From: Echinometra lucunter
Lineage: Eukaryota > Echinodermata > Echinoidea > Camarodonta > Echinometridae
NCBI GenBank assembly: GCA_029962745.1
Contig: CM057151.1
Coordinates: forward strand, 9,177,142 to 9,241,141
DNA: 64,000 bases
Direction: 5' to 3'
Positions 45,576-57,800 of the stretch are shown piece by piece. A program made the translations under genes and the position numbers. Each line of letters starts with the position of its first letter. The stretch's first letter is position 1. The notes beneath the pieces are model-generated. The model ran no database searches, had not been told where the DNA came from, and worked only from the letters and a program-made list of their open reading frames with translations.

Positions 45576-48500
45576 CTAATGTTCAGAGAGAAACTTTCTC
45601 ATAATTTCATTCACTTCTCCTGGCCTCTCTTGTTGAATGAAATGATCACCTCCTTCTATGCGCTCAACTGTGAGGTCATCACAGTACTTCTCGGTTCCAT
45701 AAGAGTTGTCTGTGTGAAGAGCAAAGTCCCCTGTACCCCAGATAAGGAGTGTAGGGCACTGAATCTTATCTAGTTTCTTTGTTAGTGGATATCTGATTGC
45801 TGCACGGTAATAGTTCAGGAATGATGTAGCACGACCTATGAACATGAAAATCATGGGTATGGAGATAAGAAATTAGTATGCTATAACCTTGACACGACAA
45901 ATTAACTCTGATACTAAACCAAAAACATATCTAGAACACTAAGAAGATCTCCTTATCCACACTACGATTGGTTGGCTGATCAACATAGTTGCAAATGATA
46001 CTGGTTAACAGCTGAATTTTCTAAATAAATTTCTCACTTTGGAATAACCTCTGATAGGTTACAAAGAAATCTTATATTATACCTGAAATAATTTTCAAAA
46101 AATACTGTTGCTAAATATCAGGAGTTAAACAGGGTATGCTCCATGCTCCATTAAGCTGTGACTACTGGGGGGTGTAACATAAAGATATACAATCGATCTT
46201 ACGATCAATTGTAACTCTTCAGTACATGATTTGCCATAGACTTATGATTGATATCAATCGTAAGATTGATTGTATTTTTTATGTTACACCCCCCTGTACT
46301 GATAGTTCCGATTTCCTACATAATTTCCCTGAAAATGTAAATGACACTGCTCAAATTCATACCAGCTATTCCCCCACCCCCCCCCCCCAAAAAAAATGTG
46401 ACAATTGAAAGCTTTGCAGTGATAGAAACATATTTATCGAGTTGAAACGCATTTGTACCTGGTCTACTCATAGAGTACTTGAAGGCTTCCACATCTTCAT
46501 CTGTAGCGGGTCCCTTCTTACAGGCTGATTTGATCATGGAGTAGTCTCCCATTGAGACCAGGATTTCAGGAAGATATGGCAACTGGAAGAACATGATATA
46601 CCTTTTACAAGAGGGAAAAATGAAATAAAACAGAATGTTATTGGTCACTTGAATATTAAGTCTGAGACAACTTGGGAGAAAGACGTTTGAAAATGTGCGA
46701 GAATTTTAAATGAACTCGACTCTTAAGTTGTTAATGCAGGAAAAACTGAGTGTTAAGCCTCACACGATACTATGAGACCTGTACCAGGTACATTAAAAAA
46801 AAACTACCAAGATCAGCATCAAAATGGCTAAGAACAAATGGCTCACAATGTCTATCGAGATTCTAAAATACAGAAATCATGTCAGCACCTCCCTCCCCCC
46901 CCCCCCCCCCGAAATAAGAGAGTAACATTTTTTTTTCTTTCTCTCTCCTTAACATAAACTATTATAGGCAATATGATATGTCAGGGGAAGACTGGCCGTA
47001 AGGAGTTAGTGGAGGTTTCCCCTAACTATGGCTTGAGGACCTGGGGCCTGTTCCTCAAAACCGTCATAAGTCAACTTATTGACTAAGATCGCCGCTAGTT
47101 GGCTAGTTGTCCGCTACGGGTTTCACGAAGCCGTGTTTGCCAAGATCAACGCTAACATCCCGACTAAGAACATATGATGCCTCTAACCCTGTCATATATT
47201 TTTTCGTTGATGTGCAGCACCATCACATGTCATTAATTTGGTAGATTATGGCTGGCCCAATTGGAAGCTACATAGATAAAAATAATTCAAATTTATCTTT
47301 TCTACAGGTTCCTTAAATCAGTAATTCATCCTTGCTTATGTATAAATATTATATTTCATATGTTTCATATGAAATGATCTGCAAAAAAGGTTTCCTAGGG
47401 GGTTTCTCCCTTGAATGAGACATCTCACAAAAGAACACCATTCTGCCACATCAAGGAAGGCATAGTCAAAGGGATGGTCTGTAGATTTCAGACCCATATT
47501 TATTCAAAGATAACTTGTATCGTAGATTTTTAAACAAAATACCTTTAAAGACACATATTTTAGCTTGTAAATTGCCAAAATTGTGCGTATTAATGTTTTG
47601 GTCAAGCCATGACGCTGGATAAATAATTTATTTGCCTCCTTTTTTACGATCATGAACGTAAGTGTTTATTTTGCAAATCTAGTTTCCCTGGGGTACCATC
47701 TTACGTTCAAAACGACAATTAACTTAATCACTAAAAACAGAATTTTATAAGATTTTCTTTGGTGCAATCTGCCTTATTTGAAAAATATCTTGTATCTATA
47801 ACCCCTTGCTACTATTTCTAATCTTTGCACTCTCCAGTTCACTCAAATATTTGCAGTTTTGATGCAATTCTTTAAAAAAATATATGTGTTTTTGTGATCA
47901 AGGCTATGTGTTGTTACATTTCCTCATCGATAGTATCGATATCACGAGATGTTTAGCTAGCATGCTCTTCATGAAACGGTTTAGCAAGATCAGAGTCATC
48001 TCCATAGTTGGCGGACAAAATATGACTACCTTGGCGTTGGTTTCCAGAAACAGGCCCCTGCAGACTAGTGATCTGAGGGCTGGTTGATATAGGCTGAGTG
48101 CTTGGGAGGGTCACATCAAAGTTCCAAAACCAAATTGAATTCCTAGACTACCCCAGGTTACAATACGGAAAAGCCATCTTACCATGACATCATAAGTTGG
48201 GCTATTCCACTCTCAATGACCTCTGTAAACCTGCCAGGGTGGGGTATGTTCATGTTAATGAACTTTTCAACAAGGTCTGGGTAACGTCCAACAAACTGCC
48301 AAGCTACTGCTCCACCCCAGTCATGTCCTACAATCACACAGGATGTGTATCCTAACACTTTGATCAGTTCACTTACATCACCTGCAATAGCATTGAAAAG
48401 AATAGAAGCATGTAAGAAACAAACACATTGTAGTGGTAAATGAACATGGTCGGGGGGTGTTTCATAAAGCTGTTCGTAAGTTACGCACGACTTTACGCAC

Positions 48501-51500
48501 GATTGGAACATGTTCTTGGATGCTAATCAGATTCTCAATCATTTACACGTAGCACAAGAATATATCACCAGTCGTGCGTAAAGTCGTGCGTAACTTACGA
48601 ACAGCTTTATGAAACACCCCCCTGATCTTAGGGATAAGTCCTTTCTTCAAAGCATACGATAAAAAGAAGCTTCATTTATCAAGTGGTAGGAGCTTGATGA
48701 TGAATACCTTTTAGTACATCATCATCTACTTGGGCTGCGTTTCATGGAACCGTCATAAGTCTAAGTTCATGGACATCCCATTGAAACATGTGCTAACTCT
48801 ACAACACACGTTTCAATGGGATGTCCAATAAGTTAGACTTAATGACGGTTTCATGAAACGGCCCCTTGGTCATTTTCAAAACTGGTATTTTTTGGGTATG
48901 CTACATATAAAGGTCATTAGACCTACACTGTACAGAGAGACTGATAGGTTTAGCAAATACATGTAATTTCTAGTAAAAAACTGTAAAAATGAAAAGTGGT
49001 AATTTGAAATATCAAAAGGTTCAAGAAAGAAAATCAAGATGACAGCAATGATGTGCATACCAACAAGTTCATCCATGTGATAATTCTTGACACCCAAGGG
49101 AGCATCAGACTCTCCAACACCTCTCATGTCAAAAGCTACACAGCTAGATCAAAGATAAAAATAAACTAAGATATAATGATTTACGACAAGAATCATGACA
49201 CACATACATGGAACATCATCTGGAAGATGAACAGTATGGTACTGTATATGAACAGTATCTGTTTTCTTGGACTGCTGGCATACATATTTCTGACATTTTT
49301 TTAAAATGTGGATTGAATCAAATCAGGTAAACAATGCCCATTTGGTCCAATAGACTCACTACCTGCTCCTTATATTTTGGTGGCAAACTAGTATCAGGTA
49401 CCCTTGGTTACTTACTAGTAATCCTTGTTGAATTCTCTGATCTGATGTCTCCAGGAATACCAGCATTCTGGGAAGCCATGAAGAAACAGCATCAGTGGAT
49501 GTTGAGGATTACCAGATACAACCACATGAAGGTTCAATCCCTGCAAAATGGTAAAATGTGCAATAAAAAACTCACTGAGTATTTATCGCGTAAAATCTTG
49601 TAGAATTCATGTGTTAATCGATGTTGATTGTTCGCCCATCTAACTTGAACCAAATCATGGTCCAAGCTAAGGCAGCATTTTACAGAATCCACTTTGATAT
49701 GCATAAACAAAAATCACATTCCTAAGTCCTAACATTAAATATAATGTACCTTTCAGTTTTAGTGACACAAAATTCCAGTTAAGAATACCTGTGAAATAGC
49801 CTACTCTACTCTAAATTATGCCTTTAACATCATCACAAATATAAAAAGCTCAAATATGCCTGGATTTGGAAAAAGAATTCCAAGCAATCAATCCTACTGA
49901 ATTAATGAACTAATCTACCAATGTAAAAATGCATCCTCATTTCTTTCTATAAAAAAAGAACACAAAAATTACAGAAAATGTCAATATCAAATTTGTCTAG
50001 GATATAGTTTTTATGCAACACAAAAACTAGAAAAACACCACCCCTTCCAAACGAGAAATGCATAGGAAGTTCTTTTCATGGTAATTGAGACTCTCATCTT
50101 TCAATCATGATGAGCAAGGTCATTTTTAGTCTTTTAAAAAAAAAAAATGTGGACACGATGGAATCAATTAATATTGCAAACAGACAAAACAGTGACCTTG
50201 AACTTTGAAGTTGCAAGAGGCTTTAAATAATTCAAAACATTCCCAGAATCACTCATCCTGTGTACTCGGTAAATGAATTGATCTCGTCCTGTAAACGTGA
50301 CAAGCCTGTACCTATTCTAAATAGCATGCTTTTTTGTTTGTTGCTCGACGGCATGCTGTTGACCTACAAGTCCGATAAGCGTCAGTTTTTTTCTTAAAAT
50401 TCACCATTTTCAGTTCATTCATCAGATATGAAGCAGAAAAAGGGGAAAATTGAGAGCCTCAGGAACATTGCTGGAAAGAAAATCAAAACTTTTCTTCTCT
50501 ATTTCGGAAGATCTAAGTCAATGTATTTTGCATTAGCAGACACTCCAACCCCAAGCACCACTTAAGCGGGAGATTCTCCTGCCGAGACCCCCTAGCAAAC
50601 GGGAGACTCCGGCTCAGTGTGCGCGTAGCCCACATCACCAGCGCAAAGCACGAAACTCCTTGCGGCCGGTGGCCACTTTTGGTTATAGAAGCTCTCTAGT
50701 GCTATCTTTGGGCTTATTTCTGAACATGTGACAACACTAAATGAGGTAAAATCCAATGATTCAGATGTATATTTTTCAAAAAAGGTGGTTGGGCAGGAGA
50801 AAAAAAAGAGAAACACAGCTTGGGCGGGAGAAATTCAAACTCAAGCAGGAGATTTTGTGAAAATGGACTCAAAGCAGGAGATTTCCCGCCGAAAATGGGA
50901 GAGTTGGAGTCTCTGCGTTCGCGTCAGCAATTAGTTTCGCTGGTATTTTAGACTACTTTAAGTATGGTAACAGTTAGTATTCAAATGCTGTTTTGACCTA
51001 TGATGCCCAGAATTAACCCTACAAACTTCATTATATCAGGGCATAAATTAATCGACGGCCATCGACATCCAGGCCGTCGATGCCCTTATGACTGGCCACA
51101 ATGCCCTCTAAAAAAGTGATAAATTCACGGCTAAAAAGGCCGTGCCCTTTCTTTTCAAGCTGGCCATCGTGCCCTTTTCCGTAAGCCATAAAATGCCCTA
51201 CTTCTGGCTGCAAAATTAACCATTGCTGAGGCTGAAATAGAGAGTAAAACAAAGGTCTACTAACTAACTGTTACTAATAAATAATTTTGATCGAAATAAT
51301 AATTTTGATCTTGTTTCACAAAAGAATTGCTTCACCTCGATATCACAAGTAGTGCAAATCCATGCGCACCCATAATGCACAATACTACAGTGTAGGTACA
51401 TACTGTAAGTTTTAATTTCGCGCGCTCGCTTTGGCCGCATCGATAGCTGCTATCGATACCCACTGGTATTTGTTGTTAGATATTCGGGTTATTCCAGCTC

Positions 51501-53065
51501 GCCAATTTCTGATCTATTCTATCTCTTGTGTTTTTCTGTACACCTTTTCTGCCATATTTTACTTATTGTTTGGGAAGGTGTTCGTGATTATAATAATATT
51601 TTCTGTGAAAATCTTCCGAGTCTTGTTGACTTCAGCGAATGGCGTTCGTGTACTGCATGGTACGGTTGTGTGGTGCCTGGCTATGCGCTGCAGTGGCTGT
51701 GCAGAGATTTCATAATCGTAGTGTTTCGGCCCTGTCATTTGTGCTTTGATTCGAATTTAGGAGTTTAACTCCTATTTTTGTCTGTTTGAGAGTGAATTTA
51801 GAACAAAATAAAATAGAAGTGGTTGTTTATTTTTTTACAAATATCTTCATGGATTTACTGATTTTTGTTTCATTTTATTTGATCTGAGGGCTGAGGCTCT
51901 CTCCTGTTACTTGTTTGAGCCGAGTGCTTCACCTTCAAAGTTCGAGTCGACTTTGCTGTAGGATGTGTGTGTGTGACTGGGTGCCTGTCAATTGTGAAAA
52001 TGATAATTATGTGTCTTTCTGCTTTGTTAGACAGTGAATTTCAAATTGAATGAAATAATTTGGAAGGACTTCCTTTTGCGACAGCCACCCAAACATGCTA
52101 ACGGAATAGCACACCTTGCAAGTTGGGTGGCTGTTGCAAAAGGAAGTCTTGCCAATAATTTTGTGAATTGCAAGCAAGTATCAGGGAGATGGGAGTTTGA
52201 CTCCCATCTCCCTGCAAGTATCGTGTCAAGAGAACCTGCTGTACAAATGTTTCCTTTTTCCACGTTTTTCTTCTTATTCGTGTCAGGAATTATCTAAAGC
52301 CTAATTTGATCAGCTTTTATTCTTCAAATTGGCAACACCAACATTTTTGTTTTATTGCTACATTTTTCTTATAAAACGTCATGTAGACCGTCTATCTGAA
52401 GTGATATTAAATTGACAGAAAATTATGATGAGAAGTCAAAAAGTTGCCAATTTGCAGGGGAAAACAGTGATTTTAAACTTTCTATCACATTGTCAATTTA
52501 AGGATTTTAATGCTTATTTCCCTTTAAAAAAATTTCAGCATCAAACAACGATTATTGACGCAACCAAAATGGGCACAGTTTGTGTAGAATTTTTTGCTCT
52601 TTCTGCTCATGTGTTTGGTATGATTTTTAGGGCATTGCATCAAAAGATATTAGGCCAAACCACAAAATGTGGACCTCTGTCACGAATGGGTTAAAAAAAA
52701 AAAAATCTTTCTAAATATTTTATAGACCCTAACTAAGTTGCCTAACGTTAGTCCCTATCTTACAGATTTTCAATTTCAACTCGGCTTATTGCCTCATACC
52801 CGCATAAATGTGAACGATACAACTACGGGGAAGAATGATTCCCGATCCCCTAATATTTTACCTTCACTCGGACAGTTTTGTGAGTGCCAAGAGCGGGATC
52901 CTCCATGCAAGATGGTCGAACAGTTCGCTCTTTTTTCTTGAACACCCATGCTCTTCCTCTGAAGATGAACGATAATACCAAAAGAGAAATTCCCTTTAGC
53001 AAGCTAAATATGACAAACGGAATAAGAATTGTAAATCTAACAGCTTTCTTCAGAAAGTTGGCCAT
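45576..53065 (-). CDS. EPHX4-like epoxide hydrolase, complete gene
   Basis: Six exons on the minus strand: 53065-52862 (ATG), 49540-49416, 49143-49061, 48381-48183, 46601-46459 and 45835-45576 (stop). Phases (0, 2, 1, 2, 1) are consistent and all introns are GT-AG; the product has 337 residues. Residues about 9-35 form an N-terminal membrane anchor, and residues near 55-65 read PSCMEDPALGTHKTVRVK, matching the PxCxxDPxLGTH segment of EPHX3/EPHX4. The alpha/beta-hydrolase fold has HGFPE (89-93), nucleophile Asp158 in GHDWGG, candidate lid tyrosines Y260/Y261, charge-relay Asp288 and His316. Enzymes of this family open epoxides with water; a lipid epoxide substrate is likely but not shown. Vertebrate EPHX4 is about 360 residues, so this is near full length. 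It is convergent in orientation with gene B and divergent from APEH. The first exon has no copy in the other contig because that contig stops at the equivalent of 52792. Confidence 0.92.
46167..46293. mobile_element. Hairpin MITE present in one haplotype only
   Basis: GGGGGGTGTAACATAAAGAT pairs with the 3' end TTTTTTATGTTACACCCCCC. Inner words 'caatcgatcttacgat' and 'atcaatcgtaagattgat' also pair. The other copy (near 34890-34905) has the uninterrupted site CTACTGTACTGATAG, so a 2-bp CT duplication is implied. Confidence 0.8.
48452..48622. mobile_element. Hairpin MITE, allelic copy
   Basis: Mirror of 32597-32770, with the same GTTTCATAAAGCTGTTCGTA arms and small differences. Confidence 0.8.
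48734..48864. mobile_element. Hairpin MITE present in one haplotype only (TTGG duplication)
   Basis: The element is flanked by TTGG at 48730-48733 and 48865-48868. The other copy (complement near 32460-32480) has a single TTGG. Arms 'tttcatggaaccgtcataag' and 'taatgacggtttcatgaaac' pair. It belongs to the family at 26695-26814. Confidence 0.8.
52280..52691. mobile_element. piggyBac-like MITE, allelic copy in intron 1 of the EPHX4-like gene
   Basis: Mirror of 27960-28369, ending CTGTCACGAATGGG-TTAA at about 52678-52695 on the plus strand. Confidence 0.65.
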
Positions 53066-53524
53066 GCTGAATCACTGTTAAAATCAAAGTTAAAGCCAAT
53101 AAAGCGTCAACTCCGAGTTTCGTTTCCACTGTACTTCACTTTATTTTAGTCTACGTTTACGTACTCGTCTAGAGGATAACCGGGTATGGTGTCTTTACAG
53201 AGAAAATTTTGATTCATTTTCCTTTCTAAGTTTTGATTACAGATATGTATATAAATAGTTCAAAATATACATGATATTATATGTAGCTTGAAAGTGATAA
53301 AGAAAGAGAGAGAAAGAAATACTGAAGTGAATTCCTTATTTATAATTTCATTGGCAACAATAGTCAAATATGACTGAATAACGATACCATACAACGAAAG
53401 AAGAAAGAAGCACAGACAATACAAAATTAAACGAAACGTAATAAAAAATGGATAACAAGTCTTGAACTAATGAAAATAATAATTGTTGGAAGAAGAAAAT
53501 GATGATGATGACGATGATAATGAT

Positions 53525-53620
53525 GATAGATAAATGAATAAATAAATGAATAAATGAATAAATGAATAAATGAATAAATAAATAAATAAATAAATGAATA
53601 AATGAATAAATAAATAAATA
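53525..53620. repeat. (TAAATGAA/TAAA)n microsatellite
   Basis: TGAATAAA and TAAA units repeat over about 95 bp. The 122-aa minus-strand ORF through it is a low-complexity artefact. Confidence 0.9.
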
Positions 53621-54354
53621 ATTATTACTATCATTATTGAAAATGGGTTTAGTTCTTTGACATGAATGATAGTTTATGTACAATTTAACAATGAAAATAG
53701 AGCATTTTATGGCCAACTTTCACAATTTGAAAATAATTTTTGATAACCAACTACAGTGTGTATTAGATAAAGAAAAAAGTTGGCACAGAAATTGGTTTTC
53801 TTTCGAGTGATCAATTTAGGAAAGCATTTTAAAGTGCATGTATGATTTTGACAGCATTTGTCTGTGAGCTTATTTAAATGCAAATAATAAACCTCTCTAT
53901 CTCCAAGTCTTGTGCAATTGATTTATTCATCGTACATGTATGTTAATGTTAAACAACAACATCAAGAACAACAACTAGAACAAAATTAGCAGTTGCAGAG
54001 TTTAGGGAGGAGTTACATATTTGCAGAGAACATGAGAGTGTATGAAGTTAACAATTTATCCCATAGTGTAATGATGGTGAACATTACAAATGCATTATGA
54101 GATGATATGGTGAAAGTAAGTAGTGTGTAATTGTGTGATAGTGATGGGAAAAATAAATATATCCTGGTGCGATAATGATGGAGAAAGTGAGTATATTGCT
54201 TGATAGTTACTGATGATGAGAGTATTGTGAGACACTAATGATGATGACAGCACTGAAATAATGGTGGTGACAGGAGTAACAAGTTTTTAGTTTAATTTTC
54301 AACATTCGGGACCGATTTATCAATTGGACTGCTCTGTTTGTTCTATTTGAATTT

Positions 54355-54639
54355 CTTCTTCTTCTTCTTCTTCTTCTTCTTCTTCTTCTTCTTCTTCTTC
54401 TCCTTCTTCTAGGAGGCGAAGGAGGCTCCTTCGGAGAGGAGGAGGAGGAGGAGGAGGAGGAGGAGGAGGAGGCGGGGAGGAGGAGGAGGCGGAGGAGGCG
54501 GGAAGAGGAGGAGGAGAAGGAGACGGAAGAAGCGGAGAAGGAGGAGGAGGAGGAGGAGGAGGGGAAGAAGCAGACTCCTCCTCCTACTTCTCCTCCTCCT
54601 CCTTCTATTTCTTCTCCTTTTTCTTCTTCTTCTTCTTCT

Positions 54640-54674
<35 letters not shown>

Positions 54675-54715
54675 TACTTCTCCTCCTCCTCCTCCTTCTT
54701 CTTCTTTTTTCTATT
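54355..54715. repeat. Strand-switching TTC / GGA / TCC-TTC tract
   Basis: (TTC)n at 54355-54402 switches to a GGA-rich purine tract at 54411-54571, then to TCC and TTC pyrimidine tracts at 54575-54710. The central part can pair with either flank. The tract ends about 135 bp before the proposed APEH start codon. Confidence 0.9.
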
Positions 54716-54846
54716 TTTATTTGTTTACTCAACGATACGGTTGTTGGATAATTCTGTGTGTTACGTAATTGCAGTTAAGTTGGACCAGGGATTTGCCAAA
54801 TCGTGAGAGAATTATTCGTACCTGTGCTCTGACGTCTGAAAGTACA

Positions 54847-57800
54847 ATGGTAAGTCCAAACGAACTTGACTGATACTATATTGATTTTGTAACGCCGAAG
54901 CATGTTTATGGGCATCAATAGTCCTACATTGTGACTGAGAAAACGGCGTGCACAATGTTTTATATTACAAATTACTCTTGCTCGCTCCGGCATGTCCGGC
55001 CCAGCGGCCGCCTTCGCGTCTGATGCCGGCACGGCGGCCGGCTGGCTTGGCTAGGTTAACCTCTAATTAACCTCTAGATCTAAGTCTAATCACGGCTGCC
55101 TGCATTGCTAACGTTAGCTCTTTTCTTTGCTCTTTCGTGCTTTTTCCCTGGGGCTCTGCTGCCCTCAAAACGCACGGATTACCTCTGTGATTGCGAGACT
55201 AACAATAGCAAGCAGCTTGCTGCACGCTGCCTTTATTCACTTGTCCTCGAGCTGTATTTTTTTTTCATACAAAAAAGTTTCAGGCTAACGTTACTAATAA
55301 ACTAAAACAACAACACACTCATGAGTGAGTAAAGGTGGCATGCAGTAAGTTGTTGAATTAGGTTTTTACAGACATATATCAATCAGATATGATTATTCTA
55401 TTTATTTACTCAGGATCTTTCTCCAGACATCACTATACACTACAGCATCGTTGTCCAGAGGTGGTGCTGCATGCTGCTGCTGTGCGACGTGGCTACACCA
55501 TTTTGTTTAGTCCAGGGACGTCAGGGGAGTAAAAAAAAAAAAAAAAAAACGCTAACACTATTACTCCCCAGAGTCCCCATTGAGGTCCAGTGCTTTTACC
55601 CCCTATTTGTACATACATGTGTAGCAAGCATCTTGGCACTTCAAAACAACCCCTGGAAAATCACTTTCCCATTGGCCAATGACACCACCAGCCTTGTAAC
55701 TATCGGCTGTGGTCATCATGAACCCGACTGACACTTGGGACTAAAAATCGGACGTACGAAATCCGAAATTTAGATATAAATTTATCGTAGGGTAGCTGGA
55801 AAAACTCACCGCTTGTTTCCGTTTCCCCGGCGTCCATTGAAATGCAGATAGAAAATGGCGACTAACTTGTTCGTGCGCATCGATGCGCGACTAGATGCAA
55901 GTGATCTTGCAGATGTTTTCAAAAAAATTACAGCGAGAATGAAAAATATGCATGAAATAAAACCAACCAATTTTTTTATTCCTGTCATTGTCCATTATAA
56001 TGTTGAAAAGATTCATAGAGTTTTCCTTGTAAACTTATTCAAATTATGGCATCAATGTGCATGAATGTCATTTTCTGTATAATGAATAAATTAGTTTTCT
56101 TTTTGATTACAAGATTTAAGCTTCCAATTTATCAACACTTTCTCATGGAAAACTCTTTTCCAGCTTGTGGTTGTTATATTTTGATATGTTTACAAATTTT
56201 AGGCATGTTACAAATTTCATTTATTATTTGTTGGATTTCAGGCATTTCCATCTGTGGAGAGGGCAGTGAAAGTTTATAGAGAGTGTGCTAGTGCACCATC
56301 TCTTGCTTCTGCTTCCATGCAGAAGACTAAGGATGATGTCTTTACTGTGCATTCAACCTGGAGTCAGAGAGATCTAGAACGGGACAGCACCATCAAGTAT
56401 AGACGAGCTCATGTTACAACTGTAGACCGCAGCAGTGGACAAATAGATGTTATAGATCCGGGAACCAACACTGAACTTAACTCGGAGTAAGACAAAATTT
56501 CTGTGTTCAGAAGTAATGTCAACATGTCTTCACATTTTTTTCTCATTTTTGTTAACAGTTTAGCAAAACTTTATTCTGAATAGGGTTTTAGGCTTGTAGT
56601 GAGCACTTTCCTGTTTGTGAAGAAACTTCAGTATTTCTCCTAAGACTGAAGTAGCAGTTAACACTTATATTTTGAATCTAGGCTTCCTTTGTATATATAA
56701 AGCAACAGAAATTTCACCAAGTTGTTCCTTTTTAAAATGAAGTGAAATGAGAAACTGCAAGTTTATTACATGTACTCTTTTTGACAGACAGTTGGTGCGA
56801 TGGTCACCGTCTAGAAAGTTTAAAGCTGTGCTGAGGAAAGTGAAGGATAAGAAAGGTGATGAGAAGCAGTATATGGAGGTACAAACTTTTTATGTTCTGT
56901 GCTATCACTGTGTAAATTCTTCAATATGTGGAATACTAAAATATTGGACTATTGTTATGCAAAATAAAGACATACAATACAATTAGTTCATTTATATAGC
57001 ACTCTTACACATGACCGGTTCCACGGCACTTTACAAAGTTGAAAAAAAGAAAAAAAAAACAGTTTTCAGATTCTTCTTAAAAACATTAGATTAACAGAAA
57101 AACATTAAAAACATTAGATTAACAGAAAAACATTAAAGACATTAGATACACTTGTATGAAAATTTAAAACTACTTTGTAATTTAACCCAGGTTTTCTGTA
57201 TCTTATTGGGTAATGTCTAACATCAAGAAAGTATGTTGCTTACATAATTGCTTATATTGAAAATGTAAGCATGCCTTACAGGACAGAACAAATGAACATG
57301 TTGTGTTCACTCAAGAAAAAAAGGCATGAATATATTTTCTTTAACTTCTTTACATTTAATATACTTTGACTCCAATTCTTCTTTTACAGGTGTGGAACAA
57401 TATTCAAAAGATTCACAATATCAATCTGACGGCCCTTGATAAACATGGCAAAGTTAATGAAGATGGTGAGTACGGTAATGTGTTTACTTCTCTGATGATC
57501 GCTAACTTTGTTCATTTACACCACTGTATAGAGACAATGGCACCGAAGTGTTAAGTACTGGTAGAGAATGACAGATTGGGATTTTATATAGCAAAGGGGA
57601 CAAATGTGAAGTTTTATCTCATGCACCATAGGGTGGCATATTCTTGATCATTCAACTGCGAAAATTTATTTTTGTATATAAGCAATATGAGTACATGATC
57701 ACTTTCATGAAGAAAGTGATCCCTAGATGAAGAGCAAAACAGTGATATTTTGTTATGACTATGCTCATGTTATTGATTGCAGAATAAATCTACAGTATTA

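Larger units (their letters stand above)
53066..54846. other. Intergenic region between EPHX4-like (-) and APEH (+)
   Basis: This is a head-to-head spacer of about 1.8 kb that must hold both promoters. It contains a GAATAAAT-type minisatellite at 53525-53620 and the GAA/GGA tract at 54355-54715. No TATA box or other core element could be assigned, and no extra gene was seen. Confidence 0.6.

Noticed and set aside
55855..56064. 69-aa ORF with an ATG in a GC-richer context upstream of APEH exon 2
   Set aside because: It is not followed by a donor that would join it in frame to the next APEH exon and shows no APEH similarity. It might be part of an unrelated promoter or element.
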